DNA of 64,000 nt from assembly GCA_050084985.1 (NCBI GenBank), contig JBITNC010000001.1:133176001-133240000 (forward strand), given 5' to 3'. Positions 46,936 through 59,292 of the stretch are shown one piece after another. Each line of letters begins with the position of its first letter. The first letter of the stretch is position 1. Origin of the DNA: Nageia nagi (taxonomy: Eukaryota > Pinophyta). The position numbers were made by a program, and so were the translations under genes. The notes beneath the pieces are model-generated. The model made no database searches, was not told the DNA's origin, and saw only the letters and a program-made list of their open reading frames with translations.

Positions 46936-47920
46936 ATTCCTACCTACAATTTTTCTCATTTGTTCTCTATTCTTTTTATAGTGGTAGTGTATATATATAT
47001 ATTTTCTTCAAGAGGTGGTATCCTCTTTTATTTTCTAGATCCTCCCTTTTTTTGAACCAGTAGTCCCTCTTCTATTATAAAATAAAAATCTTATTTGATT
47101 CAATTTTCCATCACCATTATTTTTATTTTTAAAACAATAATTTCTTTAGCATTCATTTAATAATTCATTTTACTTATTATTATTGTTGTTAATTTATTTA
47201 TTTTATTTTTAATTCATTCTCAAATTAACATTAAGCTTTAAAAAAAATCAAACACTTCAATTTCTTTTAAAACTAAATACTGATTATTTCAAAAAGAGAT
47301 GATAATATCATATCAAGTGAATAATATAATATTATTTTTAACAATTCTTTAATGGGTTAATTTTCTTTTTCTATTTAATAATATAATTTTAAAGAAAATA
47401 TTATTAAACAATAATGTAAATCATACATTAACAAATACAAAAAATTTATTTAATAAATTAATTATCTTAATTTACTTTATATAATTTTTATATCATTACC
47501 TTATGATTTAAATATCTCACCATTTAACTAAACATCATAGGGCTATAAAATATGATACTCACACAAGGTATACTATATCATCATACTTATTTTATTTACC
47601 TTATTATATTTTTCTCACCCTACAAGTGAGTAAAATAAAACATGATGTTAGTGACATCATAGCACTCCACAAGGACAAATCCATCCATAAGCAAACATGC
47701 ATGTATGCAAATAACCCTACATGATATAATTTTTTGTCATGGGTTGTCATCTTTTCAAACCATAATCTCCATTCCTTAACTTATTTCCCCTATGAAATAC
47801 TCATCATTGATCCACCTATTACTTCTTTTAGTGACCAATTCATCTTTGGTCAACCTGATCCTTTGAATAAACTTGAAGCCAACATCAAAGTATACATAAC
47901 ATAAATCACCATATCATATT
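46936..47920. other. Unassigned, very AT-rich sequence
   Basis: Long A and T runs with no feature recognised. It may include the far side of an older LTR split by the element that follows. Confidence 0.4.
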
Positions 47921-49121
47921 TGTAGATACTTAAAATAGTGCTTTTTGAGTAGACATGTTTTATTATATTAATATGCCTTAAATTTTTGTTTGATTTATTT
48001 CTAATATTTTATTATACAAAATCAAACTACTCAAAATTTCAAAATAGAGCAAAAAGTGACTTAAAATACAAATATGAGCAAAAGTGTGTATCTAGCCCAA
48101 ATAACTTAAGTTTTCTCAAGAAGTATATAACTCAAATTGAAATTAGAATTCAAAATCTTGGCTCATTATTCTCCTAATTTATTTGTGCTCCTAATTCATT
48201 TTCTCACTTACACACTTATGATTTTTGCTCTCATATTATTGCTCCAAGTTACATTGCTAGGGTTTTGACACAAGGTTTGTAGGAACAAGGATTTTACTCC
48301 ATAAATCTTTATAAAATCTCTCAAAGCTTTCTTTCACACTCATGAGGTAACATTTACATCATGTTTATATGGTTGAATTGAATTATTATTTTATTTATTT
48401 GGTGTATTCAAGATTTTTTTAGGGACTTTAAGGAAATACAGCCATGGGAGAGCTTGGGAAGACTTACCTTTTATATCCTCCACCAAATTGTATACATGTA
48501 GTATGTTGTTTAGATTAAAATAAGATTATCTTATATTTTCACCATTAAAATCATTATTTTAACTCATAATAGCTTAAATATATATTGTGAACTTTCACTA
48601 TATCTCATGGGTATCATTGGATCTAATTGATCCAAGGATCTTTAAAGATTTCTTCATTTCAAGCACTTAAGGTTTTCAAGGGTTTTATGTGTTAGATATC
48701 AATTTTAGCCATAAAAATATGTAAATATTACCTCCATAGTTCAAATACATCATATAAATTGTTCAAATATCATTTAGACATAAGTATTTTCATAATTAGG
48801 CATATATAATTCATTTATTCTTAATGATTTTAGGGCTATAGGGGGCTCAAAAGCCATTTAGAGTGAGGAGACTCATTCCATGTTGACCTAGGTACCTCAA
48901 AGGGCTTAGGTTGGAGGTTACCTTTCCCATTTAAATGCATTTAAAGTTTGTTTATGTTATTACAAATTTTTAACTTATTATTCATAGATTTGGACATACC
49001 TTTATCATGTTTTCTACCTAATGCTTATTAAGAAAAGCATAGTTATGTAGTTTGAAATTTGTGTGTGAATTTGACTTTTCTATGCATGTTAGATTACATA
49101 TAGAATAAATTTTGATCTACA
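47921..49121 (+). repeat. 5' LTR of the 47.9-55.5 kb element
   Basis: Starts TGTAGATACTTAAAATAGTG and ends TTTGATCTACA. It aligns along its length with 54371-55493, for example CTCACTTACACACTTATG and TTTGGACATACCTTTATCA in both. A segment of about 55 bp near 48015-48070 is absent from the 3' copy. Confidence 0.85.
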
Positions 49122-50908
49122 TTAAATGGTGAACCTAACATGAAACAACAAAAACCTTCAAATTTAGTATTTTCCTCACCTTTTCCTTGAATTTTCAAAT
49201 TTTGCTTATATTTTTTAGTTTCTTGATTTTCTTATTTTTCACCCATTGAAGTGAAAAAATATGTAAAGCCTATAAAATTTATGATTAATTTCAAGCAAGA
49301 TTTTAATAGGATAGTCTAAGGAGAGATGCAGATCAGATATGAGATTTGGAGCTTTAATCTATTAATTTTTTCCTAAATACAATCCAAATCATGCCTGGTA
49401 ATAGTTGTATCATACCTAAAAATAGGTTTCAAAGTAGTTTCAAAGATGAAAATGAATTTTAGACTAGGCACATCATACCCCATCCTAGGCACACCATGCC
49501 TAGGTATTAGAACCCTAAGCATAGTGAACCCAAACCCCCAAGTGTACCACACCCTATAAATAGGCTTTTTAAGCTCCTATCTCAATCCCAAGATCATCGT
49601 ACCCCTAAATAGAGGCCTTATTTTCTCAAAAAAGTTATAGACCAGACATGGTTTAGACCACACCTAGAAACAAAGAATATTTTTTCTCAATTGATACATG
49701 GTTTAAATAGTGATTAGGACTAATGTATCTTAATTTTTTAATTTTTAATGAAAAACTTGTAATAGGATTAAATTTTTTAGCTTGTCCTAGCCAAACATAG
49801 TTGTGTAATAGTGTAGGGTATGTGTTTACACTTGTGATAAAGTGTACATCCATTGTTGCTTTCATTTTTGTAATTTTTGCTTAGTAATTGGCTTTAGTTT
49901 ATTTAAATATCTCTCATTTTGGAGGGACTTATAACCTACTTAGCTTTACACATGTTTATGTCTAGGTAAGAATTTGAATTTCTTTTCATACCTGATTCAT
50001 ACTATTTCATTGCTTGATGCATCTTAGGTTTGCATTATTTTGTGTTGTATGGTAGTAAAATTTCATTCATCCTTAGGGGCCTTGTTGCATACATAAGAAA
50101 TTTACTTCAAATTTAAAAACTTGGATCTTGAATTAGGGTTTATTTGCTTGTTGGGAACTTGCTTGCTCTTTGTTGAGTGCATCAAAAATCATTACTTTAC
50201 TTCATTTCATTTGAAAAGGAAAAGTTATTGAAAAGAGCATGCATTGGAAGGGATTACAAACATTATTGAGGGAGTAGTGTACACTTCATATTAATTGCAT
50301 TTCATATTTGGTTTTTGTATTAAAGTCCATCACAATCCTAGGGAGTTACTAGGGCACATGGACTTGATTACTATGACCTAACCCATCCTCAAAGATGAAA
50401 ACCAAAGTGGGATTCCCCCTCCATTTAGGATAGGTTCCTATTAAGGGTACCAAATAACCCTTACAAAATGATCTACAATCCTAGAATATTGATCATTTTC
50501 CTTGATAAGTGATTGACTAGAATCATTGTGTCTAGGGAAACATAAAAAAGGTTGTGTCAGAAAGAACAAGTGCATTAAAAACTATCAAAAATAAAATGAT
50601 AAGAATCAAAATGAACAAATAAAAATTAGGATAACTAAGAAAAAATTGCAATCTATAATCATTTCTATTTCATATAATTTTTACATCATCATCTTAAGTA
50701 TTTGTTTTATTCTTGCACCAAACTAAACAAGAATAATTTTTTGAAAAAATTGTAAGCTTTTTGTTTGGTGTTTGTTTCATTCTTGTTTGTACTTTCACTT
50801 CCATTGTACTCAATTTATAAAAGTTCAACATTTTATTTATGTGAAAAAGGATCTTGATCTATCTAAGGATTAGGTGTGATATGATGATTCCCTAGTGGGA
50901 ATGGTGGA
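49122..50908 (+). other. 5' leader of the 47.9-55.5 kb element
   Basis: Non-coding. A short array of AGGCACA / ACCATGCCTAGG-like phrases lies at about 49455-49560. No convincing tRNA primer site was seen after the LTR. Confidence 0.4.
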
Positions 50909-51902
50909 CACAAGAGCTTTAAAGAAAAAGAAGGATGAAATTGAGATAAAGGAGGAGCCAACTTTTAATGTGGATAATAAGTCCATTTAATTAATAAAGG
51001 CTTTCCAAAAGTCCCAAAAAGTCATTCCTAATGAGGGGGTAAAATTTATAGAACAAATGCATAATATTTTGGCCCAATAATCTAATCTATCTCAATAAAG
51101 CCAAAAACAACAAAATCAACTTAACCATCATGGAGCAAGTAACTCATATCAAACCTTTTCTCAAGATTTGGATTTTTTAAAATAGTTGAGTCAAACATTT
51201 ACAAATGTTCAAATGCTAGAAAGTCTAATCAAGCAAGTTCTTGGCATGCAATTTCAAACAAATAATAATCAATCTTTCCAAGATCCAATAAATCTTCAAA
51301 AGGTGCAATTTCAAATATCTATCATTCACACCTTTCAAAAAGAAATGGATCTATTTTTAAAAGATCAAAATCAATAAAGTACATAAAATCTTGTATAAAA
51401 TCAAAAAATTACATAAAATATTAGATAAAATTACCAAATTACACCATAACATTTCTTTGACATTTCAAATGCACATGAAGCTTCAAATTCAAATTCATAT
51501 GGTGAGTCAAATTATTCAACTCAAAATATATCACAAATTTCAAAAGGTTGATACATTACAAAATCTTATGGTACAACTATATGAAGAAGCTCATATTCAA
51601 GTACAAGTTAGGGATACATAATAAGCTCCATTGGAAAATTCAACTAGTGTACAAATACACCAAATCAAGTTGGGAAAAAATAACAACAAAAAGTAAAAAA
51701 AATTATTACTTTGGAAGAATCTCCAAAGAATGCTTAAGTAAATCTCATAACATTATCCAACATGAAGCACAACCCATATGCTTCAAAAAGATCTTAATAC
51801 ACAAAATATAAGTTTTGTGACTATCATATGGTCAAAGAACATAGTACCAATAGATGTAAGAGATTGAAACAAGTTCTCCATGAACTTGTTGGCAACAAAT
51901 AA
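50909..51902 (+). pseudogene. Gag-like relic with C-terminal zinc motif
   Basis: From ATG at 50909 (MVDTRALKKKKDEIEIKEE) one broken frame with glutamine- and asparagine-rich text reaches FCDYHMVKEHSTNRC, then KRLKQVLHELVGNK and a stop at 51900-51902. The motif C-x2-H-x-x-x-x-H-x4-C followed by a leucine-rich helix is the C-terminal part of many plant Ty3/gypsy Gag proteins (C-x-x-H-x-x-x-GH-x-T-x-x-C-x-x-L). The capsid core phrase with F-x-G, W and Y-x-L is not seen, so the middle is missing or too decayed. Many stops are present. Confidence 0.6.
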
Positions 51903-52515
51903 ATAAGTGTTGGGCATCAACATATGGCATTATCATATTGGAACATGGGATTTGATAGTAGAGCATACTCCTATTTTATATTTATCCATTGATGGATGCT
52001 TTGGGGTAGGAAAAAGTCACTCATATCCCTCATTATACATGATCTTTCCATATTGATTGTATTATTTTATTTTTAATAGCTTGTTGCATATAGTAATTAT
52101 GTATCCATTGTATATATCCATTATGTATCCATTTTCTATGGCCATTGTGTGATCATTATGTATAACCATGATGTTGTATTTTGGGTATAAAACACAAAAT
52201 AAAAATAAAAATAATATAAAAAGCAAATAAGAGAGAAAATTTGAACAAATGATTTGACTAAAAAGTGAACAAAGAGGTAATTTGGCATATTAACTAAAGA
52301 AAAGATTTGAATACATAATCATAACATGATCAATGAGAACTTATAAATGAATAATGATATATTGTTTATTACACCTTTTTCATACATATTCTATTATTTG
52401 AGAGGTGAGGTATTAACTATCTCAAATTAGGATCAATAACACCTTATCCTTCCACATTGGTAGCATATCATACCCATTGGCATTAAAATTATCCTTGAGC
52501 ATAATCCTTTGATTT

Positions 52516-52750
52516 CCATTTAACATAGGGAAAAGGTATCATTCTAGTGTTGTGGCCTACCATGACATTAACCTCATTATGATCCATTCAACATGGGGTA
52601 AGGAGAGCATTTCTTTACGATCCATTCAACATGGGGTAAAGAATTCATATTCCTCATAATTATCTTGAGCATAATCCCTTACAAACCATTCAGCATGGGC
52701 AAGGTTATTCTTAGAATTTCCATCTTTGTGATCCATTTAACATGGGGTAA
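52516..52750 (+). repeat. Five scattered copies of CCATTYARCATGGGG
   Basis: Copies start near 52516, 52584, 52622, 52686 and 52733, mostly preceded by GAT and followed by TAAAG. The spacing (68, 38, 64, 47) is irregular, as in a decayed array. Confidence 0.75.
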
Positions 52751-52848
52751 AGTTTTTATCTTACTTTACTTTCCATAAATTAGGGCAAATTCAACATCAT
52801 CATGACCACATACAGGCTCTATTTTTAGCCCATCAGGTTCTATTTGTA

Positions 52849-52986
52849 GGTGCGATACATCTAGTACAAAGGAGCAGGATGTAGTGCACCTAATGTGAGG
52901 TGTAGTACACTTAGTATGAGTCATGGCACACCTAGTGCATAGTTTGCTAGGTGCAATGCACTTGGTATGAGGTGCAATGCATATAG
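52849..52986 (+). repeat. Minisatellite, about six 22-bp units
   Basis: Units resemble GGTGYARTGCACYTAGTATGA. The clearest are near 52877, 52899, 52921, 52949 and 52971. Confidence 0.75.
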
Positions 52987-53959
52987 TTTTTAAAATACTA
53001 AGAACTTAGTACACTAGATAGTTTATCAAAAAATGCCTACTATGATGGTAAAATCTTCAACAAAGGTAGGAATACATATACTTATTGGAAAGGTATCTTT
53101 GATAACTATCTAATGAAAAATAAATAAGCTCAATTGTATATCTCTATAAAAATTTATACCCTATTAAAATTTACTGATCTATTTTTGTAATTCTAGTTGA
53201 TCTTCAATTGGATTGATCTTCAACTTGAATGGTCTTTGATTGAGCTCCAATTCCAACAATACATCAAGAATTTCACACATTATCATAAATTGAATATTTA
53301 TAATTGATCATATCTTTGGGAGCATTTCACACTTGTCTCCCAACATTTTGGTAGGTTGCATGCCTACATTCATAAACCATTCTTGGTCAGCAAAATATTA
53401 TTAAGCATTATCATACAAACATTGATCAAAGTTCAAAATTTCTAAAAAGATTAAATTCAAAAGTTCAAAGTTTCAAAAAGATAAAATATAAAAATAAAAA
53501 AATTGAAAATAATTTACTTTATAAATCAATAGGTGCTTTTTTGGACTTCACTTTGTTCATCTATCAAATCATCATTTGAGAGGAAAGACACTTACAAATA
53601 TCTTACATGAATCAATACCTAAATCCTACAATTTATGGATACATAGTATATCATATATGTTATTTTAAAAACATAATATAATTTTATTTATAACCATCTA
53701 AATGTCACAAAATTGGTGGATCTATGTATCCTTTCATACTGGGTTTCAAACCCATAGCACACAACACCTTGGGAAGAAAGGCTACTTTTTCCACACATGC
53801 ACACACCAATTTTGAGCTAGGGCATATGATTTATTTCATGCTACCATAAATTAAGGCATGTCCTATATTGATTCATTTCCTCAACATTTGATAAGTATGC
53901 ATGCTTACGTCCATAACTACATACTTGTCTAACAAAGTATCATTTGAACATTGGGGAAA

Positions 53960-54290
53960 AAGTCCAAAAAGCAAAATTATTCAAATTTTTCAAATTCAAA
54001 GTGTTCAAATTGTTTAAATTTCCAAATACAATAACATATTGTTTAGGATTTGAATTTAATAATACTATATTCAAATTTCTATTCATATTTGTTTTGAATT
54101 TTTATGCTTTTCTCCACCATGAATGTATTATTTTTACATATTCATTCAAATTGTTCAAATTATTACAAATTATTCAAATTTTATTCAAATATTAAAAATT
54201 TTAAAATTTTCAAAGTTTAAATATTCAAATTATTTCAAAATATTCAAAGTTTCATAATGTTAAAATTTTAGAATGTTCAAATTACAAATG
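53960..54290. repeat. TTCAAA-rich low-complexity tract
   Basis: Dense repetition of TTCAAATT, TTCAAAG and TTCAAAATT phrases with no fixed period. Confidence 0.8.
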
Positions 54291-54370
54291 TGTTCTCAAT
54301 TAACATTCAGGTATCTACACTTATTGAACTAAGTATTTTATGCAAAAGAACTAGTCTAAAAGGGATAAAA

Positions 54371-55493
54371 TGTAGACACTAAAAAATAGCACTTTTTGAG
54401 TAGATATATTTTATTGTATTGATATGCCTTAACTAATTATTTGATTTATTCCTAATATTTTATTATGTAAATATGAGCAAAAGTGGGTATGTAGCCCAAA
54501 TAACTTAAATTGTCTCAAGAAGTATATAACTCAAAGTGGAGTTAAAATTCAAAATTTTGGCTAATTATTATTCCAATTAATTCATGATCCTAATTCATTT
54601 TCTCACTTACACACTTATGATTTTTGCTTTCATGTTATTGCTCTAAGTTACATTGCTAGGATTTTAAGATAAGGGTTTGAAGGAACAAGGATTTACTCCA
54701 CAAATCTCCATCAAATCTCTCAAAGCTTGCTTCCACACTCATGGAATAACATTTCTATGGTGTTTATATGGTTTAATTATTATTTTATGTATTTGGTTTA
54801 TTCAAGGTTTTTGTAGGGACTTGAAGCCAATACAACCATGGGAGAGCTTGGGAAGATCTACCTTTTTTATCCTTCACCAAATGTATTCATGTAATATGTT
54901 GTTTAAGATAAAAGCATATTATCTTGTATTTCCACCATTAAAATTATTTTTTTAACTCATAATAGCTTAAACATATATTGTGAACATTCATTAGATCTCA
55001 TGGGTATCCTTGAATCTTTAAAAATTTCTTCATTTCAATAATTTAAGGTTTTCAAGGGTTTCATGTACTAAATCTCAATTTTAGCGACCAAAAATATGTA
55101 AATATTATCTCCATAGTTAAAATCCACCATATAAATTGTTCAAAGAGCATTTAGACATAAGTATTTGCACAAATAAGCATATATAATTCATTTTTTCTCA
55201 ATGATTTGGGCTAGGGGGATCACATGTCATTTTAAGTGAGGAGACTCACTCCATGCTCACCTAGGTGTCATAAAGGGCTTAGTTGGATGTTCCCCTTCCC
55301 ATTTATATTCATTTATGATTTGTTTATATTCTTACAAATTTTTAGCTCATTATTCATAGATTTGGACATACCTTTATCAAGTTTTCTACCTAATGCTCAT
55401 TAAAAAAAGCATAGTTGTGTAGTTTGAGGTTTGTGTGTGAATTTGACATTTTTATGCATGTTATACAACATATAGCATAAATTTTGACCTACA
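54371..55493 (+). repeat. 3' LTR of the 47.9-55.5 kb element
   Basis: Starts TGTAGACACTAAAAAATAGC after a polypurine tract and ends TTTGACCTACA. Pairs with 47921-49121. Confidence 0.85.
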
Positions 55494-55702
55494 AAATTGC
55501 ATTAATATATCATTTAACAACTTTACATAATGAAATATTAATCATTTCATCTTTAAATTCATCCTACAATATCATACTAACATCTAGCTTCAATAAATAT
55601 ATATCATAGTGTCAAATAGAAAGATAAAAATCTCACATTAATGTGATACACACATATAATAAAAATTCAAATTATAAGATCATGATAAAATGGATCATTA
55701 CA
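55494..55702 (-). repeat. Start of a minus-strand LTR, interrupted
   Basis: Read on the minus strand, the purine tract GGGAGGAGAA (55712-55703) is followed by TGTAATGATCCATTTTATCA, a typical Ty3/gypsy-like LTR start. The LTR runs only about 209 bp before meeting the end of the TGTAGACAC element at 55493. That suggests the younger element inserted into it. Its continuation should lie left of 47921 but could not be confirmed. Confidence 0.45.
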
Positions 55703-55712
55703 TTCTCCTCCC

Positions 55713-56449
55713 ATAGGATTAACACAATCACATATGTTTTAAACATCAATTTTCAAATCACATAATCAAATAAGAAAATTTTATCTTTTTTCATAATTAT
55801 GGATATTTATCTGAATAACAATCATTAATCTTATTCACATCATAATAATATCATATGCAAATTCACCCATTGTCATGGTAAAACTATTTATAGTTAGCAA
55901 TTTTTAGAGTTTAATGTTAAACCATATCTTGTCCCTCAATTTCTTCTCCTCAAATTGGAAATAATTCCATTTTAAGGTTAATTTAAGGAGGCAAAATGTA
56001 AATCATATTCTTGATAAAGATACCAAAGACAAACTATAGTGAAAGTATAATTGTAATTTTTTCACTCTTATACATGTGAGGAGTCACAATGTCCCTACCC
56101 TTTATATGTGTAGTTGTAATTATCTTGGTTGTCCAAACACAAAATAAGAACAACCACTTTTAAATCAAATATCAACATATACCTCAACCACATGCTCCTT
56201 ACAACCTAGTTTTTGTTTAAATCAAGTAGTTGTTGCTTTTATATTCTTTCATTATTTAAAAGAGTTTTCAAATTTATATTCTTTCTTCACCTAGAAGATC
56301 TTAGATTTACAAACATGATCCAATCATAAAGATGAACTTGTAACTTTTATATAAGAGTAACACACTTTTTTTTAGTAACATATATACATCAACAATTAAC
56401 TTTTATTCAAACTTAAAATTTCATAAACAATATCCAAAAATATTTTGAT
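55713..56449. other. Unassigned AT-rich sequence
   Basis: No motif recognised on either strand. Confidence 0.4.
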
Positions 56450-57480
56450 TTAAGATATATTTAATCCCTTAATATTTTTAAGTTCTTCAATATTTACATT
56501 TGGAATAAGAAAATTCAGTCTTCCAATTATAGCTTGAGTATTTTCTTCTTCAATTCTTGAAAGAGTTCTTAGTGGAGTATAGTAAATAGGTTTTTGTTCA
56601 ATAGGTAATAGGAACTTACTTTTAAATTCCATAACATTTTTAATTTCATATTCTTCTCCTAATTTCATGTGATGAATTCCCACTTGTTCTAAATTATGTT
56701 GATCAAAAATAGGTTCATTCCCTCACCTATTATTAATCATTTGTAACTTTATTTCATTTTTTATCTTAAATATATATCTATCCCTTCTCATAGTTTATCT
56801 TATTTTCTATTCTTCAGGAAGAAGATATCTTTCTTTTTCTCTTAACAACTTTTCTTATGTTTGTTGTGAAATCAAATCAAAAATTCTTCTTTAAATCAAA
56901 GTGTATTACTAATTATTGATAAAAATATGACTTCATAAAATATACCATCTCAAATACTGTAAAGGCTATCTGATTGATTTTCTAAGTTATTTGGTTATGC
57001 CTTTTCTTGAGGAAATTTCTCCTACAAAAATGAAATTTATGGTTAAGTTCATTAAGAATACTAAATATAAGGAAATAATTTAGCCATCAATTTCTATAAT
57101 AAATACACTTATCAACTTATTTAATGAATATCTTTAATGATAAGCAATGCAATATTTAGTAAGATAAAAATAACTATTCTTCCTATCACATTAAATAGTC
57201 ATGCTTTCATATTCAGCTATGAAATTTGATATCAACAAAAACTTTCTTATTTATAACATATACTTGTCCTTTATCCTTTATTGCTATAAAATATTGTTAC
57301 ATATTAAAATCCTTCAATATTGTTACATCATGTTCTTGGGGTTCTATCTTGTTAGTACATTGATTTGAATAATAAATACCACCATAATTCTTACATCCAT
57401 CCTTTGGATATTTCTCTTCATCATGAGATCTTTTTTTTAGAGTTTCTTGATTTTGTTCTTTCCCTTTTTTATTGATACTC
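56450..57480 (-). pseudogene. Minus-strand retroelement coding relic
   Basis: On the minus strand 57470-57305 reads KKGKEQNQETLKKRSHDEEK and CKNYGGIYYSNQC. The second phrase looks like a zinc knuckle of C-x2-C-x3-H-x4-C type in which the second C and the H are both now tyrosine. Further on, 56683-56450 is an open frame with MKLGEEYEIKNVMEFKSKF and EEENTQAIIGRLNFLIPN, not recognised. Between them the frame is broken by stops. Its strand agrees with the LTR start at 55702 and the LTR-like tail at 58024-58270, so these may belong to one element. Confidence 0.4.
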
Positions 57481-57670
57481 TTATTCTATTTTTTGTTTAT
57501 ACATTCTTTTCTTGGAATTGGAACCCTATTTAAACATAGTATTTATAAGTTGTCATTGCATCTCTATTTGTGCTTGTATAAGCTTTAAATGTTTTTCATA
57601 ATCATTGCTTTTTCTTGTAGCCTATTATATACTTACTCATTATTATGTAAAGTTATTTTATAGATGATTA

Positions 57671-58022
57671 AAAATGATTTATTATCTATTTAATAAATCA
57701 TATTTAGACTTCCTAAATGACTTATTGAAATATTACAAATATCAATATAAAGTTGATATTACAATGCAATGTCATGTGTTATATTAAATGCTATATTATT
57801 TAACATGGTTCATATTTTAAAGTATCTTGAATACAAAAATAATTAAATTATTTATAGAGGTTGGTCTTCTCTCCTCTCTATATCTTTGTAGGCTAAATAT
57901 GTAAGTGAAATAGGTTGACCTCCATAAATTGAAAGTGTTTGATATGATAAGATCTCCAATAGGGATTATCTTCTATAATCTTCATCAAGAAATGATGTCT
58001 TTTGATGCCACCTATTATGAGA
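57671..58022 (-). repeat. 352-bp inverted repeat, left arm
   Basis: Its reverse complement matches 58453-58804 nearly end to end. Shared text includes TTTAATATAACACATGNCAT, TTGTAATATCAACTTTAT and AAATATGATTTATTAAATA. The 430-bp loop between the arms is unrelated to either arm. The arm reads as a leader region of a minus-strand element. Confidence 0.85.
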
Positions 58023-58023
58023 A

Positions 58024-58270
58024 TGTAAAATATAAATTGTGTAAAATATGACTATAAATAATAAATAGAATAATCTAAAATATAAGAAAAATAGATATGT
58101 ATGCTATATTAGATACAATAAATATACATGAACAGTATGCACTTGATATGAAGTGTATGTGCAATCCTCAAAAGCAAATAGCAATGAATATTCAAAGGAT
58201 TAGGATTGAATTAGAAGCAAGCTCATGATGGATCTTTGTATTTATGAAAAAATCACCTTTGTCATAAAAA
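58024..58270 (-). repeat. LTR-like tail, minus strand
   Basis: Its reverse complement matches about 58910-59174. Both hold the phrase CACTTCATATCAAGTGCAT and then TTTTACACAATTTA near the end. In the plus copy it lies just upstream of gag, the place expected for the end of a 5' LTR. Confidence 0.65.
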
Positions 58271-58285
58271 TATGAAACCCTTGAT

Positions 58286-58385
58286 CTAAAAGATGCATGC
58301 CATTGGGGACCTAAGAGAAGCATGTTACTAACGAACTAAGAGAAGCATACTACTAATGGCCTAAGAGAAGCATGTCATTAACTAT
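58286..58385 (+). repeat. 25-bp tandem repeat, four copies
   Basis: Units start at 58286, 58311, 58336 and 58361 with CTAA and share AAGAGAAGCATG. The first copy is the most diverged. The array sits in the loop of the inverted repeat. Confidence 0.9.
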
Positions 58386-58452
58386 GTAGGATATGTTGAA
58401 TTATGTCATGCACCAAAGATAGAAATTTTTAGAGCTCAAAGTATAATAATTT

Positions 58453-58804
58453 CTCATACTAGTGGTATTAAGACACATCATTGCTTGATGAATATAATGA
58501 AAGACAACTAGCTATTAAAGATATTTTCATATCAAAGAGATTAAATCTATGGAGGTTAGCCTATTCCACTTGCATATATAGCCTACAAGGACATAGAAAG
58601 GAGTGAATACTAACCTATAGGAATAATATAAACTTTGTTGTATTCAATATATTTTAAAATATGAACCATGATAAATGATATAGCATTTAATATAACACAT
58701 GGCATTGCATTGTAATATCAACTTTATCTTGAAATTTGTAATATTGCAATAAGTCATTTAAGAAGTTTAAATATGATTTATTAAATAAATAATGAATTAT
58801 TTTT
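58453..58804 (+). repeat. 352-bp inverted repeat, right arm
   Basis: Partner of 57671-58022. Near its start AGTGGTATTAAGACACATCA corresponds to TGGCATCAAAAGACATCA in the left arm, a position that could be a tRNA primer site. Confidence 0.85.
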
Positions 58805-58909
58805 AGGCATATACAAAGAATTTGTTATACTCTAAGCTCTAAAATTTTTTAACTTTAGTATAGTACATAATTTTGCATATTCAACATTGTTAATGATGTG
58901 CATCTTAAG

Positions 58910-59174
58910 GATCGAGGATTCCATATTTTGGTGGTCAAAACTATTGATTCATACATGTAGACATACATCATGAGTTCACCTCAAATTCAATCCCAATCTT
59001 ATGAAGTTAAATTGACATTTATTTTGAGAATTGTACATACACTTCATATCAAGTGCATGCTTTTGATGTATATTTATTGCATTTGATACAATGTACATAT
59101 CTATCTCTTCTTGTATTGTAGATCATTTTATTTATTATGTATATTCATATTTTACACAATTTAGAGTCTATATT
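58910..59174 (+). repeat. LTR-like tail, plus strand, upstream of gag
   Basis: Partner of 58024-58270 in opposite orientation. It ends about 120 bp before the coding region at 59293. Confidence 0.6.
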
Positions 59175-59292
59175 TTGGTGAACTCAATATTCTTACATAC
59201 CTAGATTCCATTCTAGGGTATCAATTCTTAGGAGTTATGAATTTGTTCATGTTATTATATCTTCCCTTACCCAAGGTGCTTAGAGTAATAGC

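Larger units (their letters stand above)
51903..54370 (+). other. Non-coding 3' interior of the 47.9-55.5 kb element
   Basis: No pol domain. Contains three kinds of simple structure described separately: a scattered CCATTCAACATGGGG motif, a 22-bp minisatellite and a TTCAAA-rich tract. The purine tract AAAAGGGATAAAA lies directly before the 3' LTR. Confidence 0.6.
47921..55493 (+). mobile_element. Non-autonomous LTR element, TGTAGACAC type, full length
   Basis: Two LTRs of 1201 and 1123 bp (47921-49121, 54371-55493) enclose 5.25 kb of interior. Left flank ATATT and right flank AAATT could be a 5-bp target duplication with one mismatch. The interior encodes only a Gag-like stretch with its C-terminal zinc motif. 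No protease, integrase, reverse transcriptase or RNase H can be read. It would depend on enzymes from another element. Length, long LTRs and gag-only content fit the large non-autonomous (TR-GAG or LARD-like) plant elements. Confidence 0.75.

Noticed and set aside
55441-58170. Complete minus-strand gypsy element from 58270 to 55494
   Set aside because: An LTR start, a possible LTR tail and a coding relic agree in strand, but no LTR pair could be aligned, so it is listed as separate pieces.
58286-58385. Regular short repeats as a CRISPR-like array
   Set aside because: The units are contiguous with no spacers, and the DNA is plant nuclear.
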